The position numbers were made by a program, and so were the translations under genes. Shown in pieces: positions 14,035 to 20,748 of a stretch of DNA of 29,670 nucleotides (positions within the stretch are counted from its first letter, which is position 1; each line of letters starts with the position of its first letter). The notes beneath the pieces are model-generated. The model ran no database searches. It was not told the DNA's origin and was given only the letters and a program-made list of their open reading frames with translations. Source of the DNA: a virus; IMG/VR virus record IMGVR_UViG_3300031245_000006, positions 1 through 29,670 of that record; one strand, written 5' to 3'.

Positions 14035-14046
14035 ACGGAGGTGGGT

Positions 14047-14373
14047 GTGAAAATCCAATTCGAGCGACACCCGCACGCTATCTGCGCCGTCCTCACCGAG
14101 CCGGGCGAGTGCGACCGGATCATCAACGTCGCCCGCCCAAGCGACGCCTTCGACGTTTTCGCACTCGACATCAACGCCGCAGCGTTTACGCCGCTCGATA
14201 CGCTGTTCTCACTGCCGCGCGTCGTGCTGGTCGAGATCGAACGACGCGCGGAAGGTTGGCGCGTCGAGGTGGCGTATTGGCATAAAGGTCTGGGCACGCT
14301 TGCGCAGTATGAGGAAGACGCGGCGACGCTCTCAGAGGCGTTAGCGCGTTGTGTGTGGGCGCCGGCGAGGTAG
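14047..14373 (+). CDS. Hypothetical protein, 108 aa
   Basis: Not recognised. GTG 14047 follows GGAGG by 5 bases; GTG 14041 is the alternative but overlaps the ribosome binding site. The protein begins MKIQFERHPHAICAVLTEPGECDRII and ends with a strand-helix unit (LVEIERRAEGWRVEVAYW then a helix ATLSEALARCVW) that is vaguely similar to the C-terminal half of the small paralogue family. I see no own promoter. It depends either on read-through from the gene upstream or on an undetected signal. A strong terminator follows at 14396. Confidence 0.7.
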   Translation: MKIQFERHPHAICAVLTEPGECDRIINVARPSDAFDVFALDINAAAFTPLDTLFSLPRVVLVEIERRAEGWRVEVAYWHKGLGTLAQYEEDAATLSEALARCVWAPAR

Positions 14374-14395
14374 GCGGTGCGGGTTGACGTTGTGG

Positions 14396-14427
14396 AGCGC
14401 CGGGCGAACGTCCGGCGCTTTTTGTTT
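14396..14427 (+). terminator. Rho-independent terminator after gene 14047-14373
   Basis: AGCGCCGG and CCGGCGCT (14396-14403, 14412-14419) form a perfect stem with an 8-base loop, followed by TTTTTGTTT. Confidence 0.88.
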
Positions 14428-14444
14428 GCCTTGAACGTTGGGTA

Positions 14445-14473
14445 TTGACAAACGGTGCGGGTTGTGGTAAAGT
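14445..14473 (+). promoter_or_regulatory. Promoter for gene 14518-15189
   Basis: TTGACA (14445-14450), 17-bp spacer ending GTTGTGG, TAAAGT (14468-14473). The downstream leader GTAATCGAT is shared with the leader at 13637. Confidence 0.82.
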
Positions 14474-14517
14474 GTAGTCACGGTAATCGATTTACTACAG
14501 AGAAAGGAAGAGATGCT

Positions 14518-15189
14518 ATGCCCAGCAGCGAACTTGCTCACTTTTTGAACGTCGCCCTCGACATTCAAGCGCCGCCGTTTTCCGGTATTCACGTCGCCGA
14601 CGGCGTGATACTGGCGACCGACGGCGTAATGCTGGTCGCCAAGAAGTTCGACGTAGTGTTTATGCGCGGCGAAGGCGCGATCTCGCCGAAAGCCGCGAAG
14701 GTGCTTGAGGCGCTGGCGGAGGCGACGTGGATCGGAAGCGTCGCCGTTGTTGGGAACCGCGTGACCGCGACCGCGCGAAGTACGCGGTATGAGGAGAACG
14801 TAGGCGAGGTGGCGGGCGAGTACTGCGAGGTGAAGTTGCCCGAATTCTACTGCCCGCGCGTCCCGATAGTGCGGATGCTCGCGGTGCTGACAGACGAGAG
14901 CCGCGGGTGGGTGCAGATCGTCGAGAATCCCCGGATAAAGAACGTCAAAGAGTGGAGCGTGAAGGAGTTCGTTGCGTTGATGAGTAATCCGCGCGAAGGA
15001 TACGAACTCTTCCGATTGAAGGACATCGATGATGAGCACTGGTATAGTGTCGCCCAGTTGCGGCGCGGACTTCGACTGTTCGGAGCGAAGGCGCACCTAA
15101 GCGTGCGCCGCAACCGAGACGGCTGGTTATGCTTTGAGGATCGGTGGGGGCAGACGTTCGCAATCACTCCGTTCGTCAAGCGCAACTAG
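14518..15189 (+). CDS. Hypothetical protein, possibly sliding-clamp-like, 223 aa
   Basis: ATG 14518 is chosen because AGAAAGGAAGAG lies upstream; an in-frame GTG at 14455 lies in the promoter. The segment GIHVADGVILATDGVMLVAKK (about 21-41) resembles the ATDGhRL-type loop of DNA polymerase III beta-clamp domains. The C-terminal RNRDGWLCFEDRWGQTFAITP resembles the last strand and conserved proline end of a clamp. The body alternates strands. The likeness is weak and the length is only about 60% of a three-domain clamp, so this is a hint, not an assignment. Its own promoter and terminator make it an independent unit. Confidence 0.6.
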   Translation: MPSSELAHFLNVALDIQAPPFSGIHVADGVILATDGVMLVAKKFDVVFMRGEGAISPKAAKVLEALAEATWIGSVAVVGNRVTATARSTRYEENVGEVAGEYCEVKLPEFYCPRVPIVRMLAVLTDESRGWVQIVENPRIKNVKEWSVKEFVALMSNPREGYELFRLKDIDDEHWYSVAQLRRGLRLFGAKAHLSVRRNRDGWLCFEDRWGQTFAITPFVKRN

Positions 15190-15210
15190 TCTCCAACGCA
15201 AGCGCCAGAG

Positions 15211-15242
15211 CCGCCGGACGCGCGTCCGGCGGTTTCTGTTTG
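15211..15242 (+). terminator. Rho-independent terminator after gene 14518-15189
   Basis: The perfect palindrome CCGCCGGACGC/GCGTCCGGCGG (15211-15232) is followed by TTTCTGTTTG. Confidence 0.8.
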
Positions 15243-15250
15243 TTCAGCAG

Positions 15251-15295
15251 TGTCACAACACCGTATAGAAATAAAAGAGAATGATGTGTTGTGAC
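15251..15295 (+). repeat. 45-bp palindromic element, copy 6 (intergenic)
   Basis: Perfect ends, core CGTATAGAAATAAAAGAG. TTCAGCAG lies directly upstream, as at copy 7. It is placed between two convergent terminators (15211-15242 and 15320-15354). Confidence 0.92.
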
Positions 15296-15319
15296 GGCAG
15301 CGCGGGCTTGGCGACGGCG

Positions 15320-15354
15320 GGGAAAAGAAAACCCCGCGCTTGTGAGGCGCGGGG
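15320..15354 (-). terminator. Rho-independent terminator of gene 15375-15680
   Basis: Read leftward, CCCCGCGC/GCGCGGGG arms (15354-15347 and 15339-15332) are followed by TTTTCTTTTCC. Confidence 0.85.
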
Positions 15355-15374
15355 GTTCGGGTCGGGTTCGTTGA

Positions 15375-15680
15375 CTAGATGAGGCGCAGTTCCTCAAGAG
15401 CGTATCGCTGCTCGCTCTGCGCAGCTTCATCTAGGTTGCTGAATCGGTAGATTACGGCGCGGCTAGGTTCACCGAGGCTGTATTTTCGTTCCACAATATT
15501 GATCACGACCTCACCCTCGGATGTCTGATAAACGTAGTACGCTGTGCCGGAAAACCCGTCGGGGTTCACATCTTCAAACCAACCGAGTTCCTCGGCAACA
15601 ATCTCGACAACGGTGTACTTGCCGGCGTCGTCGCCGGGCAGAAATGTTCGCTCGCCTTGCCAAATCTTGTAGGTCTGCAT
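15375..15680 (-). CDS. Small protein of the paralogue family, 101 aa
   Basis: Function unknown. Starts at ATG 15680 with AGGAGG about 8 bases upstream. It begins MQTYKIWQGERTFLPGDD, then VVEIVAEELGWF, TAYYVYQTSEGEVVINIVERKY, and a C-terminal helix after VIYRFSNLDEAAQ. This is the same order of blocks as in 13204-13491 and 13669-13989. It is acidic and without cysteines. Its promoter and leader are near-copies of those of its relatives, so promoter and gene probably duplicated together. No catalytic residues stand out. Confidence 0.85.
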   Translation of the reverse strand: MQTYKIWQGERTFLPGDDAGKYTVVEIVAEELGWFEDVNPDGFSGTAYYVYQTSEGEVVINIVERKYSLGEPSRAVIYRFSNLDEAAQSEQRYALEELRLI

Positions 15681-15723
15681 TTTAGGTTCCTCCTATGTGA
15701 TAGCGTTGATTTACTGTGACTAT

Positions 15724-15752
15724 ACTCTACCACACCCCGCGCCGTTTGTCAA
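15724..15752 (-). promoter_or_regulatory. Promoter for gene 15375-15680
   Basis: On the minus strand TTGACA (15752-15747), a 17-bp spacer with GGCGCGGGGTGTGG, TAGAGT (15729-15724). Divergent with the promoter at 15790; the spacing region between them is AT-rich (AATTTTCG repeated), as in the 13566-13601 divergent region. Confidence 0.85.
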
Positions 15753-15789
15753 TACCCAATTTTCGAGATTTCGCCGCGAATTTTCGGAC

Positions 15790-15818
15790 TTGACAACCCG
15801 GCGCGTGTGTGGTATACT
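15790..15818 (+). promoter_or_regulatory. Promoter for gene 15853-16062
   Basis: TTGACA (15790-15795), 17-bp spacer with GGCGCGTGTGTGG, TATACT (15813-15818). Confidence 0.87.
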
Positions 15819-15852
15819 GAGCGCGTAGATGATATGCGAAAGGAGACCACGA

Positions 15853-16062
15853 ATGCCCAAACGACGTTCTGCACCTAAGCCCCAACCCGCGCGCGAACTC
15901 CTCGTTGCGGAAGGCGAGGACTTCCGCATTCTGTTCGACCGCGAGTCGAAAGACTACGCGGTTGAGTACCGCGGACAGCCGGTCGGTTGGCGCGCGTCCG
16001 TGAGCGAGGCGCGGCGTCTGGTGGAACAGTTGCGGTACGAGGACGCGCGGCGCGGCGAGTAA
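15853..16062 (+). CDS. Small protein, 69 aa, unknown function
   Basis: ATG 15853 follows GAAAGGAG by about 7 bases; an earlier ATG at 15829 lies before that site and is less likely. A basic N-terminus (PKRRSAPKPQPARE) precedes a compact unit with strands FRILFDRESKDYAVEYRG, QPVGWRA and a helix SVSEARRLVEQLRYE. This strand-strand-helix plan is similar to the last half of the small paralogue family, but identity is low. It is a single-gene unit with its own promoter and terminator. Confidence 0.75.
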   Translation: MPKRRSAPKPQPARELLVAEGEDFRILFDRESKDYAVEYRGQPVGWRASVSEARRLVEQLRYEDARRGE

Positions 16063-16087
16063 CAGACGATTCCCCTTCTCCTCCTCC

Positions 16088-16119
16088 CAGAAACCCCGTC
16101 GGCAACGGCGGGGTTTCTG
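16088..16119. terminator. Bidirectional Rho-independent terminator
   Basis: CAGAAACCCCG and CGGGGTTTCTG (16088-16098, 16109-16119) form an 11-bp perfect stem whose own arms supply short T-runs in both directions. Confidence 0.75.
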
Positions 16120-16131
16120 GTTGTTCAGCAG

Positions 16132-16176
16132 TGTCACAACACTCGATCTTCTTTTATTTATACGCAGTGTTGTGAC
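16132..16176 (-). repeat. 45-bp palindromic element, copy 7 (intergenic, reverse orientation)
   Basis: Perfect ends; the core reads TCTTCTTTTATTTATACGC, the reverse complement of the coding copies. TTCAGCAG lies directly upstream. Confidence 0.92.
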
Positions 16177-16234
16177 ACCCGCCGCACCACCTGAAAGTAG
16201 TACTTCCCCGCGCCCGCCGTCGGATCATCAGCAG

Positions 16235-16278
16235 TGTCACAACACATCATCTTCTTTTATTATACGCAGTGTTGTGAC
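16235..16278 (-). repeat. Palindromic element, copy 8 (intergenic, reverse, 44 bp)
   Basis: Same ends and core as copy 7 with one T lost from the core (TTTTATTATACGC). ATCATCAGCAG lies directly upstream. It is the only copy whose length is not 45 bases. Confidence 0.9.
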
Positions 16279-16390
16279 ACCCCGCGCTCGCGCCGCGATC
16301 TGGTGTACGAAAAGTCTGGGTTTTTGCAGTACAATTAAAGTGAGGGGCACACAGCGCCCCGCTGAAGAGAGAGGAGTAGGAGGGCATCAC

Positions 16391-16615
16391 GTGAACCTTC
16401 CCTTTTCACAACCGTTGGACAAAGTGACCTACGGCGCGTTAGCCGCCGCAACCGTCGTCATTCTCGCGTGGGCGCTGCGTGAGTTCGCGGGGATCGATCT
16501 GCCCGCCGAGGTGCAGTCGGCGCTGGTGGTCATCTTCGGCTACGTCGTCTCGTATTACATCCCGCTAAGTGAGGTTGAGGCTAAAGCGATCGCTCAGACG
16601 TTCTACCGCAAATGA
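16391..16615 (+). CDS. Holin-like membrane protein, 74 aa
   Basis: GTG 16391 follows GGAGTAGGAGGG. Two hydrophobic segments, VTYGALAAATVVILAWAL (about 12-29) and LVVIFGYVVSYYIPL (about 45-60), are joined by an acidic/aliphatic loop. A basic C-terminus follows (AKAIAQTFYRK). The size, topology and position at the head of the late module match small phage holins of the r1t-like type. These form membrane lesions that release endolysin, but no endolysin is in this window. It overlaps the next gene by 4 bases (ATGA). Another small membrane role cannot be excluded. Confidence 0.65.
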   Translation: MNLPFSQPLDKVTYGALAAATVVILAWALREFAGIDLPAEVQSALVVIFGYVVSYYIPLSEVEAKAIAQTFYRK

Positions 16616-16815
16616 CCGTTGACGAACTGCTGACAGACGAATCCCGCGCTGCGGTGTTGCGCGCGCTGCTGATGATCGTTCTCAACGAGAGCGACCCCGC
16701 AAGCGCGCGCGTTGCCGCCGCGCGGCTTTTTCTGTCGCAGTTCGATGAGCAACCGAACGCCGATCAGAACGTGCTGGTGATCGTTGATGAGGCGGCGTTC
16801 GTCAAAACGGTATGA
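16612..16815 (+). CDS. Short TerS-like protein, 67 aa
   Basis: ATG 16612 overlaps the stop of the holin-like gene. The sequence VDELLTDESRAAVLRALLMIVLNESDPASARVAAARLFL is helical and, with the alanine/arginine pattern, recalls small-terminase helices. It immediately precedes TerL. At 67 residues it is much shorter than usual small terminases (about 100-180), so either it is a minimal version or only an accessory factor. The late end is VLVIVDEAAFVKTV. Assigned mainly by position. Confidence 0.5.
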   Translation: MTVDELLTDESRAAVLRALLMIVLNESDPASARVAAARLFLSQFDEQPNADQNVLVIVDEAAFVKTV

Positions 16816-16816
16816 G

Positions 16817-17998
16817 GTGCGATTGCCGCAATTGCACGCAGATCAGATCGCCGTCGCAGAACAGACCAGAAGCGCGCGGTTTGTGCATCTGCGCGCCGGG
16901 CGGCGGTGGGGGAAATCGCACTTATTGGCGCGAATGTTGGTCGAGGCGGCGTTGGTGCACCGGCAGACGGTCGGATATTTCGCTCCAACGTATAAGTTGA
17001 TGCTGCCCGTCTGGGAACAAGTGCGACGAACGCTGCGTGCACCGGCAGCAACGGAATACAAAGCAGAGCGACGGATCGACACATCGACCGGCGGGCGCGT
17101 CGAGTTCTGGTCGCTCGACAATGAGGACGCGGGGCGGTCGCGCGGGTACGATCTGATTGTGGTGGACGAGGCGGGATTGGTCAGAAACCTAGAGACCATC
17201 TGGCGTGAGAACCTCATCCCCGCACTGCTCGACCGGCGCGGGCGCGCGGTGCTGGCGGGAACGCCGAAGGGACGCGGCGACTTCTGGCGCATTCACCAGA
17301 CCGCGCTTGACGATCCTCGCTGGGCGACGATCCGGCGTTCAACGAGTGACAACCCGCGTCTCGACCCGGCAGATATTGCGCTGCTGCGATCCGCGATGAC
17401 CGAGCGCGCCGCGCGTCAAGAACTCGACGCCGAGTTCTTAGATGACGGCGGCGCGGTGCTCCGCAACGTCCGCGCGTGCGTCGGCGAGATCGTCCGCAGC
17501 AACGAGGCTGCGGTGATCGGCGTTGACTGGGGGCGCTACGAGGACGCAACCGTATTTGCCGCGCTTGACCCGCAGACGCGGTGCATCGTTGACGTAGAGC
17601 GTCTCGTTGATGTTGATTTTGCAACCCAGCGCCGCGCGCTGGTCGCGTTCTGGAAGCGCAACGGCGGCGGCGCGGTGATTGCGGAAGCGAACAGCATCGG
17701 CGCGCCGAACATCGAAGAATTGCAGCGCGCCGGGCTGCCCGTCCAGGCGTTTACAACGACGGTCGCTTCAAAGCCGCTGCTGATTGACACCCTCGCGCTC
17801 GCGTTGGAGCAGCGAACGATTGTGCTGCCGGAATTGGACTGGCTGCTCAACGAACTGGAGATGTACAGCGTCGATATTTCCGCGTCCGGTCGCGCCCGCT
17901 ACAGCGCGCCGGAGGGGTGTCACGACGACGGTGTGATCGCGCTGGCGCTGGCGGTGTGGGGCGCGGCGCGCGGCGCCGAGGTGCTGTTTGATGTCTAA
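16817..17998 (+). CDS. terL: Terminase large subunit (TerL), DNA packaging ATPase-nuclease
   Basis: Walker A is AGRRWGKS (27-34), Walker B LIVVDEAG with D117-E118, and the coupling motif LAGTPKGRG starts near 146. The RNase H-like nuclease domain has GVDWG (D237), AEANSIG (E290) and CHDDGVIALALA (D370-D371). All catalytic motifs are present. It translocates and cuts phage DNA at the portal. I chose GTG 16817, two bases after the previous stop; an upstream in-frame start at 16784 lies inside the previous gene. At 393 residues it is compact but complete. The gene overlaps the portal gene by 8 bases. Confidence 0.93.
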   Translation: MRLPQLHADQIAVAEQTRSARFVHLRAGRRWGKSHLLARMLVEAALVHRQTVGYFAPTYKLMLPVWEQVRRTLRAPAATEYKAERRIDTSTGGRVEFWSLDNEDAGRSRGYDLIVVDEAGLVRNLETIWRENLIPALLDRRGRAVLAGTPKGRGDFWRIHQTALDDPRWATIRRSTSDNPRLDPADIALLRSAMTERAARQELDAEFLDDGGAVLRNVRACVGEIVRSNEAAVIGVDWGRYEDATVFAALDPQTRCIVDVERLVDVDFATQRRALVAFWKRNGGGAVIAEANSIGAPNIEELQRAGLPVQAFTTTVASKPLLIDTLALALEQRTIVLPELDWLLNELEMYSVDISASGRARYSAPEGCHDDGVIALALAVWGAARGAEVLFDV

Positions 17999-19904
17999 GT
18001 CGGTTGCACAACTGGTGCTGTCGCAGAGCGAGCGCTACGACATCAAGGCGCTGAACCTTGAAGATTTTCTTCCGTCCGCGTGGACGGGCGTGTTCACCGG
18101 TGACGGCGACGCGGTTGATGTCGAGACGGCGTATGAGCGCGTCGCGGTGGTGCGGACGGCGGTGACGCTGCGCGCCAACGCCCTCGCGTCGCTGCCGTGG
18201 GAGATTACGACGCGGCGCGGTACGCTGGTCGCATTCGACGCCGAGCGACTGGCTGCGCTCATTCGCGGAATTGAGATCGATCTGTGTCTGTACGGCGCGG
18301 CGTATCTGCTGCGCGACCCCGCCGCGCCGCTCGGTCTCCGTCGTCTGCACCCGCGTACCATCACTCCGATCACCGACGCAAAACGCGGGCTGGTCGGGTT
18401 CACCCGCCGTGTGAACAACACAGAAGTGCGGCTTGAACCGGAAACAGAACTACTGCACATCTGGGAACCGTCGGTGAGGAGCGAGGTTGAACCCGGCGTC
18501 GGGTTGGTGACGACCGCGCTGACCCAAGCCCGCGCACTGCTGGCGGCGGAGCGCTACCAGACGGCGTACTTCGAGCGCGGGGCGGTGCGCCCCACCGTCT
18601 GGATGTTCGCCCAGCGCCCCACCGACGCCGAGCGGTCGCGGTTTGAGCAGTGGCTGCGCCAACTCGTCAGCGGCATCCGCAACGCATTCCGGCATCTCGC
18701 GCTGTCGAGCGAGATCAAAACGGTGACGCTGGGCGATACACTGTCCGACGCGATCCAGCCGGAACTGCTCCGGCGCGCAGCGGAAGTGATGATTACTGCG
18801 TTTCAAGTTCCAATGTCGCTGGTGTTCTCGAACGCCAGCAACTACGCCACCGCTCAGCGTGATTATCAGACGTTTATCCTACTGACGATCCTCCCCCGCA
18901 CGCGCGAAATTGCAGCGATGCTGCAACCGCATTTTGCCGCGTACAATCAGATTTTACGCTGCAACGAGGCGCGCATTGACGCGGTGCAGAACTCGGAACT
19001 GGAAAAAGCGGAAGCGATCCAGAGACTCACCGGGCAGCCCGTGCTGACGCTGAACGAAGCCCGGGCGCGGCTTGACCTCCCGCAGTTCGTTGAGGACGCG
19101 GCAGACCAAGAACTACTGCGTCTGCGTAACCGGTTGGCGATTGCGCGGGAAGCAGTTGCTGCCGGTCTCGATACGAGAACGGCACTGCGGCTGGCGGGCG
19201 TCAACGGCGCGGTAAGTGAGGAGCCGGCGGACGTTGAAGCGAAATCGCTGAAGAAAGACGAAGCCGAACCGGAACTGATGCCGCACGAGGTGCAACTGTA
19301 CCGCGACCTCAAGCGCGCATTCCAGCAACTGCGCGGGATCGTCCTCGACGGCGCGGATGAGATTACGGCGAAGGAATTCAACGAGATACTGTACCCCGCG
19401 ATGCGCCGCAACATCGAGACAATCGCGCGTCTGTTCGCCGACGAAATGCGGGTTGAGGTCGGCGTAACCGTCAACGTCGATGCGCTGCTCGCAGACTGGG
19501 CGGAAGAAGCGACGCGCCGCCAGGTGGAAGAATTGCTCTATCCGTACACGCGCGACTACATCGCCCGCGCCGTCGCCGCGTGGCGACGGATGCCGGGCGC
19601 CGACCGCGCCGAACTCGTTGCAATGATCGAACCGGTCGTTGGAGCGAAGCGCGCCGAGACCGTCGCGATTACCGCTGCAACCGAAGCGGCGACGGCGGGC
19701 GTGCGGGCGTATCGTGAAGGGATGCGCGCAGAGCATAATCTGGAGTACGTGATGATCTGGGAGACCGCAAACGACGAGCGGGTGTGTCCGATCTGCGGCG
19801 CGCTCCACGGCAAGCGCGAGGACGAGTGGGGCGGGCGTTCCGGTCCGCCCGCACACCCGCGTTGTCGTTGCGGGGTGCGACTGGAGCGGATCGATGCGGG
19901 TTAG
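17991..19904 (+). CDS. Portal protein fused to a MuF-like minor head domain, 637 aa
   Basis: Residues about 1-400 are a phage portal of the HK97/SPP1 type: VAVVRTAVTLRANALASLPWEI, GAAYLLRDP, TPITDAKRGLVGFTR, LLHIWEPS and MSLVFSNASNYATAQRDY are characteristic. A charged linker (about 400-430) leads to a C-terminal domain ending NDERVCPICGALHGKREDEW, with C599 and C602, then a distal HPRCRC (622-627), as in phage Mu gpF/SPP1 gp7-like proteins. In most phages these are two neighbouring genes, so this looks like a fusion. The start ATG 17991 overlaps the TerL stop. It forms the dodecameric portal where DNA enters; the MuF part is normally internal to the head. Confidence 0.9.
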   Translation: MSKSVAQLVLSQSERYDIKALNLEDFLPSAWTGVFTGDGDAVDVETAYERVAVVRTAVTLRANALASLPWEITTRRGTLVAFDAERLAALIRGIEIDLCLYGAAYLLRDPAAPLGLRRLHPRTITPITDAKRGLVGFTRRVNNTEVRLEPETELLHIWEPSVRSEVEPGVGLVTTALTQARALLAAERYQTAYFERGAVRPTVWMFAQRPTDAERSRFEQWLRQLVSGIRNAFRHLALSSEIKTVTLGDTLSDAIQPELLRRAAEVMITAFQVPMSLVFSNASNYATAQRDYQTFILLTILPRTREIAAMLQPHFAAYNQILRCNEARIDAVQNSELEKAEAIQRLTGQPVLTLNEARARLDLPQFVEDAADQELLRLRNRLAIAREAVAAGLDTRTALRLAGVNGAVSEEPADVEAKSLKKDEAEPELMPHEVQLYRDLKRAFQQLRGIVLDGADEITAKEFNEILYPAMRRNIETIARLFADEMRVEVGVTVNVDALLADWAEEATRRQVEELLYPYTRDYIARAVAAWRRMPGADRAELVAMIEPVVGAKRAETVAITAATEAATAGVRAYREGMRAEHNLEYVMIWETANDERVCPICGALHGKREDEWGGRSGPPAHPRCRCGVRLERIDAG

Positions 19905-20250
19905 CGTCTCTGTCGATCTCAACAACGCACTGCGCAAACTGCTGCCGCGTTCGGCGCGGATCGAAGCCGCGCTCGACGCGGGCGCGACCGCTGCGCACGG
20001 TATGATGCAAATCTATCCGCCGCCGCCCGCGGGTTCACGCTACCGGCGCACCGGTAACTTACGGCAGAAATTGCGGATCAAGAAACTGTCGAAAACATCG
20101 CGCATCGTCGAGAATACCGCGTCCTACGCGCGGTTTGTGTACGGAATGCCGCAAGCGCGCGTCCATCGCGGGCGCTGGGCGTCGGTGCGGGATGCGGCGG
20201 AAGCGGCGAAGAAGGAAGCAATTGCGGTGCTGAAGGAGAGGGGGAGGTGA
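19894..20250 (+). CDS. HK97 gp10-like protein, 118 aa
   Basis: PPPPAGSRYRRTGNLRQKLRI, TASYARFVYGMPQ and the C-terminal helix AAEAAKKEAIAVL match the gp10-like tail-completion/minor capsid family (P-x-TG-x-L-R, then A-x-YA-x-FV). ATG 19894 overlaps the portal stop by 11 bases. In HK97-like phages gp10 lies after the capsid gene, so its position before the protease is an altered order. It is probably a structural protein of the head-tail joint. Confidence 0.65.
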   Translation: MRVSVSVDLNNALRKLLPRSARIEAALDAGATAAHGMMQIYPPPPAGSRYRRTGNLRQKLRIKKLSKTSRIVENTASYARFVYGMPQARVHRGRWASVRDAAEAAKKEAIAVLKERGR

Positions 20251-20251
20251 A

Positions 20252-20731
20252 ATGACGGAGTGGCAGACCGCGCCCGGCGCGGCGTTGAAGGCAGTCGAGG
20301 GCGGCGACGTTGAGGGCTTGCTGGTGGTGTTCGGCAGTCCCGACGCCGTTGACCTTGAAAACGAGTTCTTCACAAAAGAAACCGACTTTGGTCGTCTGCG
20401 CGAAACCCCGATCTGGCTGAACCACGCGCAGCCGGTCAAAACGGCGAGCGGGGTTATCCTCATCGAGGATCAGATCGGCTACGGCGCGCTGGAACTGACC
20501 GACGAGGGAGTTATTATCCGCGGGCTGCTCGACGCGAAATACCGCTACCTCGCGCAGATCGCGCCGGAGTTGGGCTGGTCGAGCGGTACGGCGGCGCATC
20601 TGGTGGTGCGTCAACCGGTCGGGAACGCGCTGCACATCAAACGCTGGCTTTTAGGGCTGGACGCGAGCATCACGCCGACGCCCGCCGAGCCGCGCACAAT
20701 GATACGGAATTACCGGTTAGTTATCAGATGA
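20252..20731 (+). CDS. Prohead protease, HK97-like (S78-type), 159 aa
   Basis: VEGLLVVFGSPDAVDLENEFF is the usual N-terminal strand pair; WLNH with H58 and LGWSSGTAAH with S110/S111 are the expected catalytic His and Ser. The C-terminus LLGLDASITPTPAEPRTM is also typical. It matures the capsid and is made just upstream of the capsid gene. ATG 20252 after GGGGAGG. Its stop overlaps an in-frame ATG of the next gene (ATGA). Confidence 0.85.
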   Translation: MTEWQTAPGAALKAVEGGDVEGLLVVFGSPDAVDLENEFFTKETDFGRLRETPIWLNHAQPVKTASGVILIEDQIGYGALELTDEGVIIRGLLDAKYRYLAQIAPELGWSSGTAAHLVVRQPVGNALHIKRWLLGLDASITPTPAEPRTMIRNYRLVIR

Positions 20732-20748
20732 AGGAGGAGACGAAGGAG

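Larger units (their letters stand above)
16063..16390. other. Gene-free region between accessory island and late genes
   Basis: 328 bases hold a bidirectional terminator (16088-16119), two 45-bp-type elements in inverted orientation (16132-16176, 16235-16278) and a weak late promoter candidate (TACAAT at 16330-16335, no good -35 at 17 bp). A reading frame crosses from 16121 into the holin-like gene, but most of it is repeat sequence and not likely translated. Confidence 0.7.

Noticed and set aside
16330-16335. TACAAT as -10 of a late promoter
   Set aside because: No acceptable -35 at 16-18 bp; kept only as a weak candidate in the description of that region.
16121-16390. N-terminal extension of the holin-like gene through the two reverse elements
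   Set aside because: A GTG with a good ribosome binding site at 16391 fits the family size; the extension consists of repeats and terminator-flanking DNA.
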